Shown in pieces: positions 25,977 through 34,428 of a stretch of DNA of 64,000 nucleotides. The DNA is from Aquabacterium sp. A7-Y (GTDB lineage: Bacteria; Pseudomonadota; Gammaproteobacteria; Burkholderiales; Burkholderiaceae_C): NCBI RefSeq assembly GCF_026153205.1, contig NZ_JAPFBW010000011.1, positions 124,001 to 188,000 of the forward strand, given 5' to 3'. Below the pieces are notes generated by a model. The model was not told the DNA's origin, made no database searches, and saw nothing but the letters and a program-made list of their open reading frames with translations. The position numbers were made by a program, and so were the translations under genes. The first letter of the stretch is position 1, and each line of letters opens with the position of its first letter.

Positions 25977-27125
25977 TCAGTCCACCACCCGGCCGTCGCG
26001 GCCGATCAAGGTGAGCTCGACGAAGTGCGAGCCATGGTGCCGCCCCGGCGCGAAGCGCACCGCATAACCGCCCACGTCGACCCGCCCCATGCCGGTCAGC
26101 GCCCGCGCCAGGGTCTGCCGCGAGGGCTGGGGACCGGCCTTCCTGAGCGCCTCGACCATCACCTTGGCCGAGATGAAACCTTCCAGGCCGATGTAGTCCG
26201 GCTTGAGACGCGGGTCCAGCCGCGCCAGCAGGCGGCGGTAGTCCACCGCCACCTGGGCGCGGCTGCGGAAGGGGTTGGGCGCGGTCTGGCTGACCGAGAC
26301 GCCGCCGGCCAGCGGCCCCAGCTCCTCCACCAGCTGCTTGATGCCGATGAGGCTGCGGGCGTAGTACTGGGTGCGGCCTTTGCGGACTTCCTCGAACTGA
26401 CGGATGAAGGCCACCGCGTCGCTGCCCGACGCCCCGAGGATCAGGGCCTGCATGTCGGCCTCGCGCAGCGCGGCAACCGCGGGCGAGGCGTCCTTGGTGG
26501 TCGGCTTCATCTTCCCCTCCGCGTGCAGGCGCAGGCCGACATCGGCCAGCATGCGGGTGGTCTCGGCGCGCAGCTCGCGGCCCGAGGGGCTGTCGTAGTA
26601 CAGCAGGCCGATGCGGGTCAGGCCGATGGTCTTGAGGTGCACGATGATCTTGGCCAGCTCTTCGGAGAAGCTGGCGCGGGTCGTGAACACGTAGGGCGAG
26701 TGGCTGGTGTAGAGCTCGTCATAGCCGGTATAGGGCCCGAAGTACGGCACCTTCGCCTGGATCGCGATCGGGATGGTGGCGCGCACCGTGTTGGTCCAGG
26801 TGTAGTTGAACAGCGCGTCGACCTTTTCCTCCTCGATCAGCTTGCGCGTGTTCTCCACCGCCCGGTCCACCTTGTACCCGTCGTCCAGCGAGATCAGCCG
26901 GATCTTCATGCCGTAGACGCCGCCGTTGCTGTTGACCCAATTCAAATAGGCCAGCGCCCCGTCGCGGTAGGACGTCGCCTGTGCCGCCCAGCTGCCACTG
27001 AACGACGCCGACTGTCCGAGCACCACCTCCCGGGTGACACTCGCGCCTGCCGGCATGCTGCCGCCAGGAAGACCCGCAGCCAGCACGCTCATGCACAGCA
27101 GCACCTGTCCCAGCCTTTTGCCCAT
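25977..27125 (-). CDS. ABC transporter substrate-binding protein (LivJ/LivK-like)
   Basis: 382 residues; GGGGAG six bases before the ATG at 27125. Signal peptide MGKRLGQVLLCMSVLAAG, then the type-I periplasmic binding fold of the branched-chain amino-acid family: VVLGQSASFSGSWAAQATSY, LAYLNWVNSNGGVYGMKIRL, DDGYKVDRAVENTRKLIEEE, KVPYFGPYTGYDELY. No permease or ATPase genes are nearby, so the partner transporter is elsewhere or the protein serves as a sensor. Ligand cannot be read from sequence. The gene is alone. Confidence 0.88.
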   Translation of the reverse strand: MGKRLGQVLLCMSVLAAGLPGGSMPAGASVTREVVLGQSASFSGSWAAQATSYRDGALAYLNWVNSNGGVYGMKIRLISLDDGYKVDRAVENTRKLIEEEKVDALFNYTWTNTVRATIPIAIQAKVPYFGPYTGYDELYTSHSPYVFTTRASFSEELAKIIVHLKTIGLTRIGLLYYDSPSGRELRAETTRMLADVGLRLHAEGKMKPTTKDASPAVAALREADMQALILGASGSDAVAFIRQFEEVRKGRTQYYARSLIGIKQLVEELGPLAGGVSVSQTAPNPFRSRAQVAVDYRRLLARLDPRLKPDYIGLEGFISAKVMVEALRKAGPQPSRQTLARALTGMGRVDVGGYAVRFAPGRHHGSHFVELTLIGRDGRVVD

Positions 27126-27560
27126 GTCGAACTCCCCGGATGAAAAGAAAAAGGGCTTGCGCCCGAATGGCCCCGGGCCCGGCTGCAGCCAGGGATCAGG
27201 TGGTGCTGCCGCTCGAGGCTCGGGCCGGCTTGTCAGCAAGGCCGAACCGTAGAGACAAACACGTTCGAATTTCACTGTTCCTATGCACAGCTGGGCGAAT
27301 TCGGAGGGGACTGGCCCGGAGGTGTCGGTCAAGCGGCGCCAAAGAGCACACCCAACGAGACTGCACAACTGGCAAGGCTGACAATGACGACAGCCGATGC
27401 ACCGGGGCACACTGCGCCGGCAGGGAGGGCCGAGATCGGCTTGCACAGGCGGGCATACGAGCTTGCGCGCTGCCCTGCGCCGCCCTCTCGAACAAAGATT
27501 GCGCCCCAGACGGGCGGGTGGACCGAGGCCGTACCCCCAGGCGCCCTACTCCACCTCGCC
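27126..27560. other. 435-base divergent intergenic region
   Basis: It lies between two divergent solute-binding-protein genes. Several short open frames cross it but none has family-like sequence or a ribosome-binding site. It is less GC-rich around 27,270-27,400 and probably carries both promoters. Confidence 0.5.
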
Positions 27561-28529
27561 ATGCAAAGACGTCGCATCCTGCTTGCCGCCGGCCTCAGCG
27601 CCCTCGCCGGCGCCCCCGCTCACTCCAACAACGCCCGGCCGCTGCGCATCGTCGTTCCCTTTGCGCCCGGCGGCTCGGCCGACATCTTTCCCCGCCTCCT
27701 CGCGCCCCGGCTCTCCGAGCTGCTGCAACGGCCCGTCGTGGTCGAGAACCGGGCCGGCGCCGGCGGCCGGCTCGGTGCGGAGCTGGTGGCGCGCAGCGCA
27801 CCCGACGGCAACACCATCGGCGTCGCCACCGTCAGCACCCACGCGATCGGCCCGGCGGTCGCCAAGCGCAGCAACTACGACCCGATCACCGGCTTCGCGC
27901 CCATCACCTGCCTGGTGCAAGTGCCCAATGTCCTGGCGGTGCATCCGTCGGTCCCGGCGAAGGACGTGAAGGCATTGATCAAGCTCTCGAGGGATCCGCG
28001 CCGGATGCTGAACTACGGCTCGCCGGGGGTCGGATCGCTGGGCCACATGATGGGCGAGCTGTTCAAGCAGGCCACCTCGACCTTCATGGTGCACATCCCC
28101 TACAGCGGCGGCGGCCCGGCGCTTCAGGGAGCCATCGCCGGGCAGGTGCAGGTGATCTACGACAACCTGCCCGGCCCGCTGCCCCATATCAAGGCCGGCC
28201 GCCTGCGGGCCCTGGCGGTCTCCTGGCCGCAGCGCATCGAGGGCCTGGACGAGGTGCCGACCTTCAAGGAGATCGGCGTGCCGACGCTCAACGACCCGTC
28301 GTGGTTCGGGCTGGTGGCGCCCGCCGGGGCGCCGGCCGAGTTCGTCGCCGCGGTGCGTGAGGCGGCCTCGACCGCCTTGGCCACACCCGAGATCCAGTCC
28401 CGCATCACCGATCTCGGCGGTATCGCGGTCGGCAACCAGCCGGCCGAGTTCGGCCGCGCCATCCAGTCGGAGTTCCAGAAGTGGCGACGGGTCGCCACCG
28501 CCGCCAAGGTGAGCCTGGACACCGTTTGA
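27561..28529 (+). CDS. Bug-family (tripartite tricarboxylate transporter) solute-binding protein
   Basis: 322 residues from the ATG at 27561 (MQRRRILLAAGLSALAGAPA), which gives a signal peptide with RRR near the start; an upstream in-frame extension to 27384 has no signal-like sequence. Family motifs: RIVVPFAPGGSADIFPRLLA, VVVENRAGAGGRLGAELVAR, PDGNTIGVAT and the SPGVGSLGHMMGELFK and PYSGGGPALQGAIAGQV segments. Bug proteins bind small carboxylates and are greatly expanded in Burkholderiales; no TctA/TctB genes accompany this copy. Ligand unknown. Confidence 0.92.
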   Translation: MQRRRILLAAGLSALAGAPAHSNNARPLRIVVPFAPGGSADIFPRLLAPRLSELLQRPVVVENRAGAGGRLGAELVARSAPDGNTIGVATVSTHAIGPAVAKRSNYDPITGFAPITCLVQVPNVLAVHPSVPAKDVKALIKLSRDPRRMLNYGSPGVGSLGHMMGELFKQATSTFMVHIPYSGGGPALQGAIAGQVQVIYDNLPGPLPHIKAGRLRALAVSWPQRIEGLDEVPTFKEIGVPTLNDPSWFGLVAPAGAPAEFVAAVREAASTALATPEIQSRITDLGGIAVGNQPAEFGRAIQSEFQKWRRVATAAKVSLDTV

Positions 28530-28551
28530 AAGGCGCCCAGGCCCCTGGGCT

Positions 28552-29766
28552 TCAATGGCTGCAGCGGGCGAGCGCGTCCTGCAGCGTCAGCTCCAGCAGT
28601 TCGCGCTGCGCATTCGAGCCACCCATCTGCCGCCAATGGCCGGACGACTCGTGCAGCAGATCGGCACAGGCGCGCACATCGCCGATGGCGTAGCGGTGGA
28701 TGGCCGACAGGACCTTGCGGCCGGCGCGATGCACCGCCTCGTTGCCGCCGGCATCGTCATGCTCGGCCACCAACTTCTCGATCAGCAGCGGCTCGCCCAC
28801 CGCGGCGAAGGACAGCGCCGCGTGCAGGCTGTGGAAGTAGGACGTCGACGAGCCGATGCAACTGGTCCACAGCCGCGACAGCAGGCGCCAGGTGGCATCG
28901 AATTCGGAATCGCGCGGATAACGCAGCCGATAACGCCAGAGATAAGCGACCGCGTCCAGGTCTTCCTTCGCGAGGCGGCTGCTCTTCATCGTGCGCAACT
29001 GGAAAAACTTCGCTTTCGACTCCGCGACGTCGCCTTTCATCAAATACGCGACGGCGAGGTGCCAGCAAACGTGCATTTTCATCCCGGCATTCGGCATCCA
29101 CAGGGTTTCCTGGGTGATCAGGAAGTCGATCAGCTCGTCCCACTGTCGACGCTCGTGCAGCACATGGACCGCGGCGTGGATGGCGTAAATATTCTCCGGG
29201 TTCAATTCGCAGGCGCGCCGAGCGGCCAGATAGCTTGCCTCGTGCTGACCGACTTCGCACAGCACGAAGGCCTTGATCGCCATATAAAAACTTTCCAGCG
29301 GATGGTCGAGGCCGACGACATGGGGTTCGACCCGGTGCAAAGTCTCCATCATGCGGGTCGTGCGGCCGGTCGAGAAATCGAGCATGTGCAGCATGTAAAA
29401 CGCCAGCACATCGGACGGATATTCCTCCATGTGGGCCAGGAACATGTCGGTGGCCAGGTCATAGTCGAAGCTGCTCCATGCCCGCAGGGCACGCAACACG
29501 CTGCGCAGCGGGCGCGAGCGCACCTGCCGCTCGGGCCGGTGCGCGAGGAAAGCGGCGCTGCGCGCGAAATGCTTGTAATTGCAGGATGACAGCAGGTCGA
29601 AATGGCCGAATGCTTCCTTCAGGGTGATTTCATCAAAACTCCCGGTGCACACGGCATCCGGCACGTCGGAGAAAGAGAGAAACAGCAGCGAGGCCTCGGG
29701 ACACAATGCAGATATTCCCTGCCCGCCCGCCGCCGCCGAAACTTCCAAGCCTTCGGGGCGATTCAT
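28552..29766 (-). CDS. TTC38-like tetratricopeptide repeat protein
   Basis: 404 residues; GGAAGGA lies seven bases before the ATG at 29766. The central part matches the TTC38-like pattern: VLRALRAWSSFDYDLATDMF, LHRVEPHVVGLDHPLESFYM, ALCEVGQHEASYLAARRACE-like repeat, ELNPENIYAIHAAVHVLHER and MHVCWHLAVAYLMKGDVAES. It is cytoplasmic (no signal). The function of bacterial TTC38 homologues is unknown. Its N-terminal half and the upstream intergenic sequence are less GC-rich than the neighbours, which may mean recent transfer. It converges on the Bug gene with 22 bases between stops. Confidence 0.8.
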   Translation of the reverse strand: MNRPEGLEVSAAAGGQGISALCPEASLLFLSFSDVPDAVCTGSFDEITLKEAFGHFDLLSSCNYKHFARSAAFLAHRPERQVRSRPLRSVLRALRAWSSFDYDLATDMFLAHMEEYPSDVLAFYMLHMLDFSTGRTTRMMETLHRVEPHVVGLDHPLESFYMAIKAFVLCEVGQHEASYLAARRACELNPENIYAIHAAVHVLHERRQWDELIDFLITQETLWMPNAGMKMHVCWHLAVAYLMKGDVAESKAKFFQLRTMKSSRLAKEDLDAVAYLWRYRLRYPRDSEFDATWRLLSRLWTSCIGSSTSYFHSLHAALSFAAVGEPLLIEKLVAEHDDAGGNEAVHRAGRKVLSAIHRYAIGDVRACADLLHESSGHWRQMGGSNAQRELLELTLQDALARCSH

Positions 29767-30104
29767 TATCCAGTCCTTCCACTCAAGCAGAATGAGAAAG
29801 CGGCCAAAGCCGCCGATATTCGAATCGGATCAAGCCCTGGCCGCAGCCACGCGAGGCGGCAAATACGGATGAATCCTGCCTGCCGGTTTATCAAAGGGAC
29901 ATTCACCGCGCTCGTTATGAGCGCCAATAATAGGCGCGCTACCGGGCCGTAAAAGCTGTCACTCCTGACGGCGCAGACGTTTTAGGCCTTTGCCCTTAAG
30001 TCCCGAAACCGGGAGCAAGTGCAGATTCAGCGGCGCAAGGTTTGGATATTGAGAACCATGTCACACAAGCGGCCCTGTTTTTTTCCCATTTGCGCGGTGC
30101 TTGC
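29767..30104. other. 338-base intergenic region, relatively A/T-rich
   Basis: It lies between the TTC38-like gene start and the end of the oxidase operon. It contains small inverted repeats (GCGGC-CAAA-GCCGC near 29,800 and TCCCG-AAAC-CGGGA near 30,000) but no gene I can support. The promoter of the TTC38-like gene must be here. Confidence 0.45.
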
Positions 30105-30467
30105 TCAGGCCCACCGGCAGGGCATCAGCCACAGCAGGGGCATTCCGGTCCAGAGCGTGCCGACGCCTGCGAGCACCGCTGCTCCGAGCCGGACCCCGGG
30201 CAACAGCCTCGTGTCCTCGGTCCTCACGCCGCCCCAGGCGCGCCGCAGCAGGACCGCAAGGACTGCCAGCGCAAGCCCCCAGCCCGCCAGCAAGCTCCAC
30301 TGCAGCAGCGTGTGTCCGAGCCAGCCGGTGGCCCCGCCCCAGCGCGCGTCGCACGCCACCGCCACCGCGGCATAGCTGATGAAAAAGTGCGCGGCCCAGA
30401 CGCCCAGCGGCAAGGCGCCGGCCCAGACTCCGGCCAACAGCCGGGACCGCGGCAGCCGCCCCCTCAT
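30105..30467 (-). CDS. Small membrane protein of the oxidase operon
   Basis: 120 residues from the ATG at 30467, which overlaps the subunit I-III stop as ATGA. Three hydrophobic segments are visible: LLAGVWAGALPLGVWAAHFF, WSLLAGWGLALAVLAVLL and LGAAVLAGVGTLWTGMPLLW. It is the last gene of the cytochrome oxidase operon, where small proteins of this kind act as accessory or assembly subunits. No metal or haem motif is present. Function is inferred from position only. Confidence 0.75.
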   Translation of the reverse strand: MRGRLPRSRLLAGVWAGALPLGVWAAHFFISYAAVAVACDARWGGATGWLGHTLLQWSLLAGWGLALAVLAVLLRRAWGGVRTEDTRLLPGVRLGAAVLAGVGTLWTGMPLLWLMPCRWA

Positions 30468-33016
30468 GCCATCCACCCCGCGACCACGTGCGGCAGCACG
30501 GCCGCCACCACACCCTGCAGACCGCTGCCCCACCAGAGCAGCTCGATGTTGTCGAAGCTCGCGCGTTGCCTTGGTGTCGACAGGCGTGCCGCGATCCGGG
30601 CGCACAGATAACAGGCCATCACGACCTGCAGCGCGACATGAAACCCCTGGTAGCTGAGCAGGGCCGCCACCGTCGCGCCCCACGCCTGCACGCTAGGCGC
30701 CAGGCCCGCCTCGGCATGCGCGTCGAGCAACAGCACGAATGCTGCGGCCGTGAGCGCCGCGGCCGCCAGCACCGGCAGGCAACGCCGGCGTGTCAAGGTC
30801 GCCCGCCGCCGGCCCCGTCCGGCCCAGCTCAGCAGCGCCCCGCTCAGCACGAAACCCGCCGAGGCCAGCGCCAGCGGAAGCGGCGCCGGCAGCCGCGCCC
30901 CCGGCGGCGGGCAGACGTCGCCCCGCATCGCCACATGCACATGCGCAAAGGCGATCGAGGCCAGCACGGTCGCGTCGACCACCAGCAGGATCAGCGTCGC
31001 CCACCAGGAATGCGAGCGGAGCCCCCAGGCACCGACCGGCAGCCAGACCCCGTCGGCGACCTCGGCACGCGCAGCGGCCGGCAGGCGGTCGCCCTGCCAC
31101 AGCCAGGCCAGCACGCCGCCGACGGCCAGCACGCCGAAAGCCAGCGCGGTCGCGACCCACTTGACGGTCAGCAGCAGGAAAAACGCCGCCGTGCCGAAGG
31201 CCGCGAGCACCGGCAGCCAGCTGTAGCCCGGCAACACGATGAGGTGTGTCGGTGCTGCGTCGACCGGGTGGGTCACCAGGGTCTCGCGCCGCCCGGTCGC
31301 CGTGCCCGGTAGCCAATGGCCGCCCTGCACCACCTCCTCGGGCAGCCCGGGGTGCCGCCACAGCGGATCGCGCGAATCGACCTGCGGGATGCTGCGGGTG
31401 CCGTAGGTGTCGGACGGCAGCCACTCCAGGGTCGCCGCCTGCCAGGGGTTGCCGTGCTCCCGGGCCGGCCGGCGCAGGCCACGCAGCAGATCCGCCAGCA
31501 GCAGCGCGACGCCCAGCGCGAGCGTCGCGGCACCCAGCGAGGACAGCAGGTTGGGCCACTCCCAACCCAGGCCCGGCGCATAGGTGTAGACCCGCCTCGG
31601 CATGCCCAGCAGCCCGGCAATGTGCATCGGGAAAAATGCCAGGTGGAAGCCCCCGAACACCAGCCCGAACACCCAGCGCCCCAGCCGCTCGCTCAAGCCC
31701 TGCCCCTTGAGCAGCGGCAGCCAGTAGTACAGCGCCGCGAACACCGGGAACAGCACGCCGCCGATCAGCACGTAGTGCAGGTGGGCGACGATGAAATAGC
31801 TGTCGTGCACCTGCCAGTCGAAGGGCAGCACCGCGACCATCACACCAGTGAGGCCGCCCAGCACGAAGGTGAACAAGAAGCCCAGCAGGAACAGCGTCGG
31901 TGTGTTCAGGCGCGGCCGGCCGCGCCACCAAGTGGCGATCCAGGCGAACACCTGCATGGCGGTGGGCACCGCCACCGCGAGGCTGGCCGCCGAGACGAAA
32001 CTCATCGACAGGCTGCCCAGCCCCGCGGTGAACATGTGATGGGCCCACAGCGCAAAGCTGAAAAATCCGGTCGCCAGCAGCGCGGCGACGATGGCGCGTT
32101 GCCCGACCAGGGGCGTGCGGGCCAGGGTCGGCACCATGGCCGAGACCATGCCGGCGGCCGGCAGGAAGATGATGTAGACCTCCGGATGGCCGAAAAACCA
32201 GAACAGGTGCTGCCACAGCAGCGGATCGCCGCCCCGCTCGGCGACGAAAAAAGGCCAGTCGAAGGCCCGCTCCATCTCCAGCAGCGCGGTGCCGGCGATC
32301 ACCGCCGGGAAGGCGAACACGATCATCAGCCCGACGATCAGCATCGCCCAGGCATACACCGGCATGCGACCCAGGCTCATGCCGGGGGCCCGCGTCATCA
32401 GGATGCCGACGATCAGCTCGACCGCCCCGGCGATCGCCGAGATCTCGATGAAGCCGATGCCCAGCAGCCAGAAGTCGGCGTTCAGTCCGGGTGAATAAAC
32501 CCGGCTGGTGAGCGGCGGGTACATGAACCACCCGCCGTCCGGCGCCAGCCCGACGAACAGCGTGCAGAAGAAGGCGAGGCCACCGAAGGCATAGGCCCAG
32601 TAGGCGTACGCCGACAGGCGCGGAAACGGCAGGTCGCGCGCCCCCAGCATGTTGGGCAGCAGGTAGACCGCGATGGCCTCGACCACCGGTACCGCGAACA
32701 GAAACATCATCACGGTGCCGTGCATCGTGAAGACCTGGTTGTAGGTGGTGGCTGACAGCAGCCTCGCCTCCGGCACCGCGAGCTGCGCCCGCATCAGCAG
32801 CCCGAGCACGCCGGCCAGCACCAGGAAAAGGAGCGCCGTGCCGATGTAGAGCTTGCCGATGTAGGTATTGTTGACGGCGGTCACCGAACGCCAGCCGCGC
32901 GGCAGGCGCCACACCGCCTCCAGCTGCTCCAGTTCGCCGGCCGGGCGCGGCAGCCGGCTGGGCAGCCGCCCGACGGGCCGGTCGGATCCGGACGGCGTGT
33001 CTTCTTGTTGTGTCAT
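30464..33016 (-). CDS. ctaD: Cytochrome c oxidase fused subunit I-III
   Basis: 850 residues: residues 1 to about 560 are subunit I, the rest a subunit III-like membrane domain (HSWWATLILLVVDATVLASI, HVHVAMRGDVCPP, LSYQGFHVALQVVMACYLCA). Subunit I ligands are visible: H99 (MHGTVMMFLF) for the low-spin haem, HPEVY for CuB with the cross-linked tyrosine and its E in the preceding position (type A D-channel), WAHHMF for the CuB histidine pair and VAHLHYVLIGG for the haem irons. It reduces oxygen to water and pumps protons. Start overlaps the subunit II stop (ATGA). The order cytochrome c - II - I/III - small protein fits a caa3-like enzyme. Confidence 0.93.
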   Translation of the reverse strand: MTQQEDTPSGSDRPVGRLPSRLPRPAGELEQLEAVWRLPRGWRSVTAVNNTYIGKLYIGTALLFLVLAGVLGLLMRAQLAVPEARLLSATTYNQVFTMHGTVMMFLFAVPVVEAIAVYLLPNMLGARDLPFPRLSAYAYWAYAFGGLAFFCTLFVGLAPDGGWFMYPPLTSRVYSPGLNADFWLLGIGFIEISAIAGAVELIVGILMTRAPGMSLGRMPVYAWAMLIVGLMIVFAFPAVIAGTALLEMERAFDWPFFVAERGGDPLLWQHLFWFFGHPEVYIIFLPAAGMVSAMVPTLARTPLVGQRAIVAALLATGFFSFALWAHHMFTAGLGSLSMSFVSAASLAVAVPTAMQVFAWIATWWRGRPRLNTPTLFLLGFLFTFVLGGLTGVMVAVLPFDWQVHDSYFIVAHLHYVLIGGVLFPVFAALYYWLPLLKGQGLSERLGRWVFGLVFGGFHLAFFPMHIAGLLGMPRRVYTYAPGLGWEWPNLLSSLGAATLALGVALLLADLLRGLRRPAREHGNPWQAATLEWLPSDTYGTRSIPQVDSRDPLWRHPGLPEEVVQGGHWLPGTATGRRETLVTHPVDAAPTHLIVLPGYSWLPVLAAFGTAAFFLLLTVKWVATALAFGVLAVGGVLAWLWQGDRLPAAARAEVADGVWLPVGAWGLRSHSWWATLILLVVDATVLASIAFAHVHVAMRGDVCPPPGARLPAPLPLALASAGFVLSGALLSWAGRGRRRATLTRRRCLPVLAAAALTAAAFVLLLDAHAEAGLAPSVQAWGATVAALLSYQGFHVALQVVMACYLCARIAARLSTPRQRASFDNIELLWWGSGLQGVVAAVLPHVVAGWMA

Positions 33017-33957
33017 CGCAGTTCCGCGAGATAGGCCGACAGCGCCTGCAAGGTGGGCGCGTCGAGGTGGCGGAAGGACGCCATGTGGGCGCCGGGCTTG
33101 AGCGCCTGCACGCCCGTGATCCAGGCCGCCATCGCGCCCGGGCCCATCTCCAGCACACCGGCGCCGAGCGTGAGCCGGCTGCCGACGTGGGTCAGGTCCG
33201 GCCCCCGCCGGCCCCCCTCGCCGTGGCCGCGCACGGTGTGGCAGGCCACGCAGCCCTGCTCCCGGAAAGCCTGTCGGCCGCGCTGCAGCAGCGGGTCCGA
33301 GCTCAGGCCGGCCGGCCGCAGCTGCCCCTGGAGCCAGCGTTCATAGTCCGCAGGGGTGTGCACCACCACCCACAAGGCCATGCGTGCATGCTGCTCGCCG
33401 CAGTACTCGGCGCACTGCCCGCGGTAGCGGCCCGGCTCGCGCGCGGTGATCACCAGCCGGTTGAGGCGGCCCGGCACCAGGTCCATCTTGCCACCGAGCG
33501 ACGGCATCCAGACGCTGTGGATCACGTCCGCGGCGGCCAGACCCAGCTGCACCGGGCGCCCGGCGGGCAGGTGCAACTCGTTGGCCAGTGCGATCTCGCG
33601 CCCGCTGGCCGGGTCCCGGTAGCGCACCTCCCACCACCACAAGTGGCCCGTGACGCCGACCACCAGCGGATCGCCGTCGGGCGGCAGCTCCAGCCCCCGC
33701 GTGCGCCAGGTGCTGTAGATCAGCAAGGCGCTCAGCACCGCGACCGGAAAGGCGATGCCGGCCCCCCCGATCCACCAGGCCGAGGCGACGGCCGGCTTGC
33801 CGCGCTGCCGCAGCGCCCAGGCGGCCAGCCCCATCGTCACCAGGAAGACCAACGTCGCGCCGACGATCAGGACCCAGCTCAGCTCCGCCAGCACCTCGGC
33901 CTGCAGACTCGCCGGATCCAGCACCGAGCCGCGCACGCCGCCGCTGCCCGCCGTCAT
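33013..33957 (-). CDS. ctaC: Cytochrome c oxidase subunit II with fused cytochrome c (caa3 type)
   Basis: 314 residues from the ATG at 33957 (ATGA overlap with the preceding cytochrome gene). Two membrane helices (LSWVLIVGATLVFLVTMGLA, GIAFPVAVLSALLIYSTW) precede a cupredoxin domain with the CuA ligands H147, C182, E184, C186, H190 and M193 in VIHSVWMPS and CAEYCGEQHARM. A C-terminal cytochrome c domain has the CVACH motif at residues 236-240 and a methionine ligand in GAHMASFRH. It takes electrons from soluble or lipid-anchored cytochrome c. Like other caa3 enzymes it carries its own electron donor. Confidence 0.93.
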   Translation of the reverse strand: MTAGSGGVRGSVLDPASLQAEVLAELSWVLIVGATLVFLVTMGLAAWALRQRGKPAVASAWWIGGAGIAFPVAVLSALLIYSTWRTRGLELPPDGDPLVVGVTGHLWWWEVRYRDPASGREIALANELHLPAGRPVQLGLAAADVIHSVWMPSLGGKMDLVPGRLNRLVITAREPGRYRGQCAEYCGEQHARMALWVVVHTPADYERWLQGQLRPAGLSSDPLLQRGRQAFREQGCVACHTVRGHGEGGRRGPDLTHVGSRLTLGAGVLEMGPGAMAAWITGVQALKPGAHMASFRHLDAPTLQALSAYLAELR

Positions 33958-34361
33958 CGCAAGGCCAGCAGGTAGGCGGCCATGTCGCGCGCGTCGTCGG
34001 CCGACACCCCCAGGTCGGGCATCGCGGTGCCGGGCACGAGGGCCTGGGGATCCTGCAGCCAGTGCTGCAAAGTCGACGGGCCGTTGGGCAGGTGGCCGGC
34101 GATATAGCTGCGCCGCCCGAAGGCCTGCAACGGCGGCCCGAGGGTGCCGACCGCCGCCGCGGCTTCCGGGATCCGGTGGCAGCTGCCGCACTGGTACTGC
34201 GCCAGCAGGCGCAGGCCGCGCTGCGCGTCGCCTTGCGGCACGGTGGTATAGCGGGCATCGACGCGTTCCGGCTCAGCGCAGCCCGCCAGCACCAGCAGCA
34301 CGGCGACAGCCAGCGCGCGGGGCACGGTCGGTGGCGGCAGGTTCGAGACGCAGAGGCGCAT
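33954..34361 (-). CDS. c-type cytochrome lipoprotein
   Basis: 135 residues; GGGGA just before the ATG at 34361. Signal peptide with lipobox LAGC, then one cytochrome c domain with QYQCGSCHRIPEAA and the axial methionine in GTAMPDLGVSADDARDMAAY. It starts the oxidase operon and probably donates electrons to subunit II. Its haem domain is strongly similar to the C-terminal domain of the divergent dihaem cytochrome encoded at 34,429 (same QYxCxxCHxIP, LPNxxxxLxxW and TAMPxLGVSxxxAxxMAAYL pattern), which points to a duplication. Confidence 0.9.
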   Translation of the reverse strand: MRLCVSNLPPPTVPRALAVAVLLVLAGCAEPERVDARYTTVPQGDAQRGLRLLAQYQCGSCHRIPEAAAAVGTLGPPLQAFGRRSYIAGHLPNGPSTLQHWLQDPQALVPGTAMPDLGVSADDARDMAAYLLALR

Positions 34362-34428
34362 GGTCCCCGCGGATCAAGAAACGTTCCTGCCCCCGGCGAC
34401 GCGGCTCACGGTTTGCTTCGCTGCAGCC

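Noticed and set aside
27196-27495. 99-codon minus-strand frame between two binding-protein genes
   Set aside because: No ribosome-binding site, no family similarity and biased composition.
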